Below are positions 56,691-64,000 of a stretch of DNA of 64,000 nt, piece by piece. Position numbers and translations under genes: made by a program. Source of the stretch: Cricetomys ansorgei (Eukaryota > Chordata > Mammalia > Rodentia > Nesomyidae). Where the stretch lies: assembly GCA_026225945.1 (NCBI GenBank), contig JAMJFZ010003581.1, forward strand, positions 3,624,501 through 3,688,500. Direction: 5' to 3'. Every line of letters begins with the position of its first letter. Within the stretch, counting starts at the first letter, position 1. The notes under the pieces were generated by a model. That model ran no database searches, was not told where the DNA came from, and was given only the letters and a program-made list of their open reading frames with translations.

Positions 56691-57729
56691 AAAGAAGACT
56701 TTCAAAATATTCAACAAGTATTTGAAAAAAAAGAAGTACAATATCGTTAATTGTCAGGGAAATGGGACTGTCTATCCCATGATGGTTTCGTCATGGGATA
56801 TTACCTCATTCTTGTTAGAATTTGTGTTGTCAAAAAAAACAAAAACAAGAAATGGAAGTGTCAGAGGATGAAGACAAAAGGGAATCCTAGGAAACAGTTG
56901 CTTTGGAATGCACATTAGTACAGCCATGCAGAAAATAATATGGAGGTCCCTCAAAAGATGAATAGTAGAACTACTGTGTGATCCAGCTATCCAACTACTG
57001 GGTTTATATTCCCAAAGAATGGGAAATTGACTTGTCAAAGAGATACCTGCACCTTCAAGTTCACTGCGGCATGCTTTACAGTGACCAGGACGCGGAATCA
57101 GCGTGCTGCCGCCTACAGAGAGATGAAGAGAATGGAATGCACATGTGCACGGCCATGAAATACCAGTCGGCTTTTTAAAAGGTGGAAATTCTGCAGCAGT
57201 CTAGAAGAATCCTGAGGACAAATAAGCCAAGCTCGGAGACACGAGAACCTGCTAGTCTCAAAAACAAAAGTTCAGTTCGCGGAAGTAGAGTTTTGGGAAA
57301 TGTAGTTATTGGGGGCTGGGAAGTAGGGGGAGACTCGAGGGGTGTGGGTCAAAGAAGATAAAATTCTATTTAAAGTTCACACGTTTACGTTTTAATGTTT
57401 GCATTTTAAACAGCAGGATAGGTTAAAGAGATATAGCGCACCGTGTAGTCACTACAGTTGGAAATAGTGCACTGGCTGCTGATTGGATGCACAAACATTT
57501 TCTCTTTGAGAATGATTGTGTGAAGCAATACATAGCAATGAACTTGATCTGGCCATCACAAAAACGTGTTCATAGTTCAAAATATGCTCTTTATGATGAA
57601 TATATATATAGTTTCTATTTGGTTATAATAAATCGAAGAAATCAATAATATATCAATCTAGAAAATATATGAACAAAACACGTACGTTTTCTAGAAGGTT
57701 TATCATTTTCCAACAAAACCAGAGCTTAC

Positions 57730-57863
57730 CAGAATTTGGACTGGCTTCATTACTTTCCTAGCAATGACACCGGGGGCTTTTATGCGGATGGCTTCCAGAA
57801 TACACCACTTAATTAAAAGGAGCTTCTTCAAGTCATCTTCAGACACTTTAACCTTACCTTTCC
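57730..57863 (-). CDS. Cyp39a1: Cyp39a1 exon with the K-helix ExxR motif
   Basis: A 134-bp internal exon. It starts with the last two bases of a split codon (GG) and then has 44 full codons, running from KGKVKVSEDDL through KWCILEAIR to KPVQIL. The ExxR motif (E-A-I-R in LEAIR) is the conserved P450 K-helix salt bridge that stabilises the heme core. The wording around it (SEDDL, IKWC, APGVI, RKV, KPV) is characteristic of CYP39A1 and unlike CYP7A1, CYP7B1 or CYP8B1. The acceptor is ...cctttacag|gg and the donor is ctg|gtaagc. The frame is open across both splice sites by chance, extending 57703-57945. CYP39A1 is an endoplasmic-reticulum monooxygenase that 7-alpha-hydroxylates oxysterols, preferring 24(S)-hydroxycholesterol, in bile-acid synthesis. 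Confidence 0.9.
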
Positions 57864-58264
57864 CTGTAAAGGAAATTTTTTTTGAGATTAAAGACAAGAT
57901 GGACTCGGGAGACCAGGAGGTGGTTTTGTGCAGGCTCGTTGACACAGCTTAAGCTTACCATCAAGGAAAGCACTGCCATGGTGTATTGATTTTGCTTCTT
58001 TTCTCTGATGGGATGGACCAGCACACAACCCTAGCTGTAACAGTCCTGTGGCTACAGTATGTCTAAGGTGGTCCCTGTCTAGAAAGGGGTTCGATTTTTT
58101 TCTCACCTCATTCTTCCCTGTTACGATCCTCATTGTGCTTAAATAGCAGTAAAAGACTGGCAAGGGGAAGAATATAAGAGGACAACAGGTCGGTTAAGTA
58201 AATGTTTCCAAAAAATGCTGGCCATCCTTAGCCACTGGGGAAATGCAAATCGACATTGCCTTAA
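57864..58264. other. Cyp39a1 intron next to the K-helix exon, nothing recognised
   Basis: Unique sequence of about 400 bp between the exon and the SINE/LTR pair. Confidence 0.6.
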
Positions 58265-58980
58265 GGGGCTGGGAGATGGCTCAGTTAGTAAAGCCTGTGG
58301 GGGTCCCACCTTAAGATTCAGGTCCCTAGTATAGAAAAAGACCAAAGCAGCCAACTTTAGTCAGGCTTCTAAGAGCACCAAAATTGTGTAGGCCCAAGCC
58401 AGGAGCACCGTGACCCAAAACAGTTCCCAGAGTTAAAGAAAAACACTTTCTAAGACAAACAAGACGGCCTTGGGCTAAAAGAGTTTCCCCACATAGACAG
58501 CCCATGGCCTTGGGCTAAGAGTCTTCCCCCCACCCACATTGACTAAGACCCTAAAGTTTACATTTTCTAGGAGCCCGCAACCTTGCTATATGCCAGCACC
58601 AATCAGTTTAAAGATTAACTGGCCCCTACCTATCAAAATGGGAAAACAATTTGGGGACCAATCAACTTGTCCCAACTCGGTTTGTGCCTAGCAACTGTTT
58701 CAACTATATAAAAAGCTTCACCATTTGCTCCTTGTGGTCGCTTCTATCCTGCGTGTTAGAACGGCCCCAGTATACTGGAATAAAATCCTCTTGCTATTTG
58801 CATCGATATCCCAGCTGTGAGTCTCTGTGGGGGTGCGGCGTTCCGGTTTGGGCCCTGGGGGTCCCAGTTTGGATCTCTGAAGTCCAACAAGCCTAGCTAT
58901 GGAAGCATGGGGACCCGAGTTCAGATCCCCAGCATTTGTGGAAAAAACATTATCTTTCTACAGCAAGACATTCTATACTT
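58265..58980 (+). mobile_element. B2/ID-type SINE split by an ERV LTR
   Basis: The head ggggctgggagatggctcag ttagtaaagcc (58265-58295) resumes after the LTR as tagctatggaagcatgggga and cccgagttcagatccccagc, then a short A-rich end. Confidence 0.85.
58296..58889 (+). mobile_element. gammaretrovirus-like (ERV1) solo LTR
   Basis: A 594-bp element starting TG and ending CA, flanked by agcc at 58292-58295 and 58890-58893, the 4-bp duplication typical of gammaretroviruses. It has a CCAAT box (near 58599), a TATA box ctatataaaaagcttc (about 58705) and AATAAAA followed by cctcttgctatttgca (58782-58803), very close in layout to murine-leukemia-type R/U5. No viral genes are attached. It lies about 430 bp upstream of a Cyp39a1 exon, in antisense. 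Confidence 0.9.
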
Positions 58981-59544
58981 ACCTTCAGGGACCAACTGGG
59001 TGTTGTAGAACTTAATTCAGTTGTTGTCAGGATTATAAAAGTAAATATATGTAAGTCTCTTAAAATCATAACCGCTAAATGGCGAAAACCCAGCAAATGT
59101 TACCCATCGTTATGAGTCCCTCTGCCCTTTGCACCTTTCAGAGCCTGGCTCCCATTGATTCTTCAGGCTGTGAAACATTCCTTGAGAGAGAGCCTTTCCC
59201 CAACCACCCCAGTTCTCTCCTGACTCATCGCCATGCCATTACATGCTGTTGTGTCTTCATGGTTTGATACGAAAATTCACTTTATAATTTTATCATGGGG
59301 TTCCCTAGTTGTAATAATATTTCATCTCTTTCTGAATCCCATTCCTTTAATATCCACTGATGTGTACTTATGATCTAATACATCCCAAGTGCATGGATTG
59401 ACACCAAATATCATTCACCTAGCTTTAATGACCACTGGTGTATAAGGAAGGACTTTCAGTAATTACAGTGAGCCATAACACCGGGTCATGCATTTGTAAA
59501 CTCTGATAACCTTTAATCCACAAGTTTTATCCATTTTAAAACTA
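58981..59544. other. Cyp39a1 intron, nothing recognised
   Basis: Unique sequence. Confidence 0.5.
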
Positions 59545-59716
59545 CCTTTTAATTTTTGTATCTGTGTGCACTTGGGGGTAGGGTGAGTGTGTGCCACGGT
59601 TCATACACAGAGGTCAGAAGGTGACTTAGGAAGAGTTGGTTCCTTCCTGACACCATGTCAGGTCTTCAGGCTTGGTGGCAAGTACAATTACCCTCTGAGC
59701 CATCTCACTCGTCCCT
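59545..59716 (-). mobile_element. B3-type SINE
   Basis: tgtgtgccacggttcataca, gaggtcagaaggtgacttag, ggtcttcaggcttggtggca and ccctctgagccatctcactc, reverse. Confidence 0.8.
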
Positions 59717-59737
59717 AATTTTTTATATATGTATATA

Positions 59738-59892
59738 TATTTTTGGATTTTTGAGACAGGGTTTCTCTGTTGTAACTCTGGCTGTCCTGGAACTCACTCT
59801 GTAGACCAGGCTGGTCTGGAACTCAGAGATCCACCTGCTTCTGCCTCCTGAGTGCTGGGATTAAAGGTGTGTGCCGCCACCACCACCTAGCT
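59738..59892 (-). mobile_element. B1 SINE
   Basis: ttttgagacagggtttctct, gtcctggaactcactctgta, gaccaggctggtctggaact and gtgctgggattaaaggtgtg, with a GCCGCCACCACC end. The least diverged B1 in the window. Confidence 0.97.
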
Positions 59893-60084
59893 TAATTTTA
59901 TAATTTTTATAAATACAAATGTGTCAGCTTGCACTGAGCAGCGGTGCCAGTGTGCCTCAGAGGCCCCTGGCCGAGCCTACTTGTAGCTATTCCTCTACGC
60001 TGACCTCATATTTCTCCCTGTGGGAAGCCACAGATGAATGTGGTTAGTTAATTATGGCAACAGGCCAAATCCAGATCAGTGCTT

Positions 60085-60240
60085 CATTTTATGAAGATTT
60101 GCCTTCCAATGAAAACATCAACATCTGTCTGTGGCTGATTTTGCACTGCAATGGCAAAGAAGAGGAGGCCACGGAGATTTTATGGTCCATAAATCTAAAA
60201 TACAGGGCCTGGTATGGAAAGAGTTTACTCCTGCCCCACA
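60085..60240. mobile_element. ancient hAT-like DNA transposon fragment, unassigned
   Basis: tgtctgtggctgattttgca, ctgcaatggcaaagaagagg, gattttatggtccataaatc and tggaaagagtttactcctgc parallel the old eutherian repeat containing tgtctatggctgctttcgcg...agtttgccgacccctg. The name is uncertain. Confidence 0.45.
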
Positions 60241-60464
60241 GAGCAAGAAGAGAATGGACTATTACTGGGTATGCTCAAAGGGCTGGCTTTATTCCAGCTC
60301 CCAAATTTTACAAGTATGGTAAATTCTGTGTGGACTTCATTGCCCTTATCCCCTGTCTATCCTCAGGTCACCAGGTCAAGTGTGCAAGGCCCAGTGTAAT
60401 AGTTTAATAACCCTGTAAAATGCATTCTATTAGGAAAATATAGACTGCATGACCAAGGGAGAGA

Positions 60465-60543
60465 TGTGTGTTGTGTGTATGTGTGTGTGAGAGAGAGAGA
60501 GAGTGTGAGAGTGTGTGTGTGTGTGTGGGTCTTTGTTTTCTTT

Positions 60544-60578
<35 letters not shown>

Positions 60579-60581
60579 CTC
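60465..60581. repeat. (TG)n, (GA)n and (CTTT)n compound microsatellite
   Basis: Three simple arrays in a row, ending in the T-tail of the adjacent B1. Confidence 0.95.
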
Positions 60582-60730
60582 TTTTTTTTTTTTTTTTTGA
60601 GACAGAGTTTCTCTGTTATAACTCTTGCTGTCCTGGAATAGCAGGGTTTGTAGACCATGCTGGCCTCGATATCCACCTGCCTCTGCCTCCAAAGTGCTGA
60701 GATTAAAGGTGTGAACCACCACTGCCCAAC
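60582..60730 (-). mobile_element. B1 SINE
   Basis: T17 tail, gagacagagtttctctgtta, ctgcctctgcctccaaagtg and ttaaaggtgtgaaccaccac, reverse. Confidence 0.92.
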
Positions 60731-62389
60731 GAGATGTGCTTATTTAGAATAATGATTATGTTTCCCTACTCGGAGAGCACACGCCAGCAGATGTGTTGAG
60801 AAGACTTGTTTCCTGACACTCCGTTTCTGCATTTACTCTTTTCTAAAAGAGAGCTAAGAAAACACTGTTGGTGAGTTCTCCCTCCCCTCCTCCCTCACAT
60901 GATAACCTTTTCCTCACTTAATTGTAGAGTCCTTCCCTCTAAGCCATCCTGGTTTTCAGTCGGCTCTGTTTTCCCTGCGGTACAGACATCTCCTGGGTAC
61001 CAAACAGAAATGACAGTTAGGTAACTCATGGTACCTAAGGGGAAATCCCTTGGAATTCAAGTGAAGCAGACCCTGGAAAGAAATCCTGACAGCAGATGTT
61101 TGCCCTTTGTCTATTTATAAACCATCCTCCTCCAAGGACCAACCATCTATTTCTGTGCATGTCTTCTACCTATGTTATTCAAGAAATTAAAATCGATGTG
61201 AGGTGTCTGTCATAGCAACCCTATAGGAACTGAAAAAAAATAAAGATACTTTGTTTCTGTTAGAAATGAGTTGGATTGTTTGACTAGTTTAGTAATAAGG
61301 ACTAGTTTTGGGGAGTAGGTGATGGGCCAGCCATTTTTGATAACTGAATGCACCGACAAATAACTGCAGCTTCTGGTATCTAAATATTTTACATAGAACA
61401 AGAAAACACGGACAATTGGGAGTCCTGATCTTTCTAAACAGATGTGGGGTAGTAAGTGTTCATCATCAACCTTAAAGAGTGTGTGGGGAACACAAAACTC
61501 TGCTGAAATGTACTGAGAGAAAAAAGATCAAGAGGGAGGAGAGAAGGGGAGAGGGAGGGAAACATCTCTAATGGTGTTTATTGAGAGATGGAAGCCTGGG
61601 ATAGAGAGCCTGCAATGTGGGGTTGGGGAGCAGAAAGGAAAAGGCGTTGATGGGGTCTGCGGCAGTGTACTGGTGGTCTCTAGGAGGAGCAGGAGATGAG
61701 GGTGTCTCATTGTCCCTGGATTCCTGGTTCCTGTGCTGGCCTCTGCGAGTCTGTTCTCTACCCTTTGCACATTCTGCACACTACCCAGATCATGGTTGTC
61801 CCAAGCATCAGTTTTAAGTGTTACGTGACTTTATCCACTCACCAAAACCATGAAACGAGGGAAAGGCAAAGTGTACTGTGATTGGAAACAACACTGGGGA
61901 AAGTCTTGTCCGCCTCTCAGGCTTCCAGAGGTTCTGCCTTGACTGAATGAGGTTGTCAGTCACTTGCTGTGAAGCTACGGTTTACCCAGAATCCTATGGC
62001 TATGATAAACTGAACCTGGGATGTACAATCTCTCAGACAGGCTTCAGACCAGTTTCTTCTTGATCCTAAAAGCCAAGGAAGGCCTAGCCATCCAAGGTCC
62101 TTTGTAAACAGATATTACAAATAAGTTAGCAGGATCCTTTGATTCAGACCCTGAAGCTGACTTCTCCAAAAGGCTGATTTCCCCTAAAATAACTATTTAC
62201 AATATTACATTTGAAAAAGTTCACCAAAAACTCCTTCCTTTTGCTCTTTCTATCGTAGTTCTCTATTGCTATAGGATACAGATAATGAATATTTTTCTAC
62301 GAGGCCAAAGTAGGTGTGACTGGTCGGTGGTGAATTATCTAAATCATATGTGAGAGATTCCGATGGGCACCAACCACTCTGGTCATTCA
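60731..62389. other. Cyp39a1 intron, nothing recognised
   Basis: Unique sequence with a short purine tract at 61525-61560. No match to the expected upstream (I-helix) P450 exon was found on minus. Confidence 0.5.
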
Positions 62390-62788
62390 CCTTCATTGTC
62401 AGTCTGGCAGAAATCACCTAGGAGACACACCACTGGGCCCGACTATGACAGCATTTCCACAGAGATTAACTGAAAAGGAAAGGCATGTCTGAATGTGGGT
62501 GGCATCATTCCATGGATGGGAGCTGCAGATCAAACACGGAGGGAAAAATGAAGGAAGCCAGCTGAGCATCAGTATTCATCTTTGCGCTTCCTGACTGCAG
62601 GCAGGAAGTGACTGGCAGCTGCGCACTTCCGCAGCTGAGTACTTCCCCCACTGCGCACTTCCGCCATAATGCTTTCTCCTGCGGTGGTGGGCGGATCCCT
62701 TCAAAACCCAGCCAGAATAAACCACTCCTCCCTCATGTCACTTTTGTCTAATATTTTGTCACATCTATGAGAAAAAATAACTAACACA
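62390..62788 (+). mobile_element. rodent LTR (ERVL/MaLR-like) with internal 16-bp triplication
   Basis: attgtcagtctggcagaaat, cacctaggagacacaccact, gggtggcatcattccatgga and ctcatgtcacttttgtctaa tattttgtcac, ending aaataactaacacagc. Three consecutive 16-bp units, each ending acttcc, occupy 62615-62662. Confidence 0.8.
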
Positions 62789-64000
62789 GCTCCCTGTTCT
62801 AACACATGCATAGCTCTGACCCTGAAAGACTGAACTTTCTCATCTCGTTTAGGGAGGTTTTTTTTTTTTTTTTCACGTTTTTAATTCTAAGTTTTGTTAT
62901 TAGACTATCTGCATTGCAGAAATGGTTTACGACGTGGTGCATAATATAGAACCGAGAGCTTGTTTGTAGTGGAAGGTAACTAAAACTATGGTGTATAAAT
63001 GTATATGTGTTGTGGGAAACAAGCGTTTTAAACATATAGTTTTAGTTTCTCAAATCCCAGTGTGATGTGAGAAAAATAAAGTCACATTCTTGGACAAGAC
63101 AAAAGAAATAAAAATATTGTACATTTTCAAACAACTTTCTGATGAAAAACTTTTCTTTTTTTTTTTTTTTTTGTGCTAAAACTCTCAGAAATGGCTATGC
63201 ACCTGTACTGTTGGGATTTCGATGCTCATTTGTGTGTGTTATTCAAGTCCTGTGGCCCTAAATGTAGAAATCTCCACTTGGGAGAATGTGCCAAGGTAAT
63301 CACCAGAAGGGCGGGAGCCCAACAGAGACTGAGACCACTACAGAGAGAGATCAGGGAAGGAGCTAAGGGGGACTCTCGGGTAAAATTTAGAAAATGTTTA
63401 ACTTTTGACATTCATGCAATAAAATCCAACCCTACGATATTGGATACCAAATGAAAGAAAGAATGATTCTTGTATTCAGAAATAGCTTTTTAAAAAGAAA
63501 GAAAGGAAGAAAGGGAAAAGAAAGAAAAAGACTCTCAATAGATCACATTTAGTTTTTAGATGAAAGTCATAATTACACAGAGACTATAAACTGCATTTGT
63601 TAAGTATAAACGATGGATTTAAATGCTATTTCATCACCGACTCATTTACACTACAAACATGCTACATATTTGCTAAGTTCAGGCTATACTCCTCCCAAAC
63701 TTACTCTGTAGTTTCTTAAGTACTGATTTTTCAGACTATGTCTTATCTCATGAAATTCCATTTTACAAGCAGATTTTTACTCCACTTTGACACAGAGGAT
63801 AACGTAACTCCCCCTCGTAAAAACAAAACAAAACTGGTTTTGTAAATGCCGCCAAAATGTAAAGGGTATTTTTTTTTTAAAAAAGAACGTATTTAAAAGG
63901 TATCTGAAATGTAACAGTTTTTCTCTCACTGGCAACTTGACTCTGCGCCTCTGTCCCAGCTGCTAGATTTCTAACTGACAACTTTTAAAACCTCAGTTAG
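62789..64000. other. Cyp39a1 intron; T-runs at 62859-62873 and 63156-63172; GAAA-rich patch at 63492-63535
   Basis: AT-rich unique sequence. No exon or transposon is recognised up to the right edge. Confidence 0.5.

Larger units (their letters stand above)
55715..57430 (+). pseudogene. ancient L1 ORF2/3'UTR remnant split by a B2 SINE
   Basis: ccaaataaccaaatcaatct, actcatttatggccagctga, ctttttatgcaggtgccaag, atcagctcaaatggattaac, tatggaggtccctcaaaaga and gtgatccagctatccaacta ctgggtttatat follow the C-terminal half of a mammalian L1 ORF2 in order. gggaaatgtagttattgggg ctggg and actacagttggaaatagtg belong to the 3'UTR. Many stops occur. Simple GGGGT and GGA arrays interrupt it at 56003-56075. 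Confidence 0.85.
33695..64000 (-). other. Cyp39a1: Cyp39a1 gene body, 3' part (five exons, four complete introns)
   Basis: Five exons on the minus strand encode the C-terminal third of a cytochrome P450. From 5' to 3' the introns are 57729-51426 (about 6.3 kb, phase 0), 51329-50495 (0.84 kb, phase 0), 50405-38811 (about 11.6 kb, phase 2) and 38722-34672 (about 4.05 kb, phase 0). All acceptors end in AG after a pyrimidine stretch. Three donors are GT and one is GC. Human CYP39A1 has 12 exons, so these should be the last five. I looked for the preceding exon (I-helix region) in 57864-64000 and did not find it, so that intron exceeds 6 kb. Transposons fill most of the intronic space. The left boundary is inferred from a polyadenylation signal. 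Confidence 0.85.

Noticed and set aside
60054..60407. 117-codon plus frame with protein-like appearance
   Set aside because: Mostly overlaps an ancient DNA-transposon-like repeat.
58000..64000. Search for the Cyp39a1 exon preceding the K-helix exon
   Set aside because: No minus-strand sequence fitting the expected LLLWASL, FWTLA or GISSVFG wording was found, so no exon is claimed.
1..64000. CpG island or first exon of a neighbouring gene (Rcan2 or Slc25a27)
   Set aside because: No CpG-dense promoter stretch or matching coding sequence was seen.

Overview
This is nuclear DNA from a muroid rodent. The interspersed repeats show it directly: B1, B2/B3, B4 and ID-type SINEs, many MaLR-type LTRs, muroid L1 3' ends, a URR1 DNA-transposon fragment, and very long (CA)n, (TATC)n and (GGGA)n arrays. 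The B1 copies often end in a CCACCACCGCC-like form rather than the usual mouse form, but I cannot name the species. I see no bacterial, phage, CRISPR or operon structure.

The window contains one gene that I can support: the 3' part of Cyp39a1 (cytochrome P450 family 39, oxysterol 7-alpha-hydroxylase), on the minus strand. Five short exons lie at 57730-57863, 51330-51425, 50406-50494, 38723-38810 and 34600-34671 (stop codon at 34600-34602). Their splice phases agree, no stop or frameshift interrupts them, and together they carry the K-helix ExxR motif, the PERW motif (split by an intron) and the heme-cysteine loop (FGGG..QCPGR). A likely 3'UTR runs down to an AATAAA (minus) at 33713-33718. One intron has a GC-AG donor. 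The upstream exons must lie beyond base 64000.

Layout: 1-33.7 kb is the flank downstream of Cyp39a1. It is dense with solo MaLR LTRs, old SINEs, MIRs, L1 3' ends (11.9-12.6 kb and 16.6-20.15 kb, the second with a 19-bp minisatellite) and a 490-bp CA/GATA/GACA array at 25.3-25.8 kb. From 33.7 to 64 kb lies the gene body. Its introns hold a 490-bp (TATC)n array, a broken L1 with a polypurine tract, an ancient L1 around 55.7-57.4 kb split by a B2 SINE, a gammaretrovirus-like solo LTR inserted in a SINE (58.3-58.9 kb), and G-rich runs able to form quadruplexes. From known mammalian synteny, Rcan2 would be expected beyond the left edge and Slc25a27 beyond the right; neither is visible here.

I did not find a new biological system. 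The points most worth checking are the GC-AG intron of Cyp39a1, several nested LTR insertions with readable target duplications, the minisatellite in the L1 3'UTR, two G-quadruplex candidates in the gene, and an X-box-like palindrome in the large intron.
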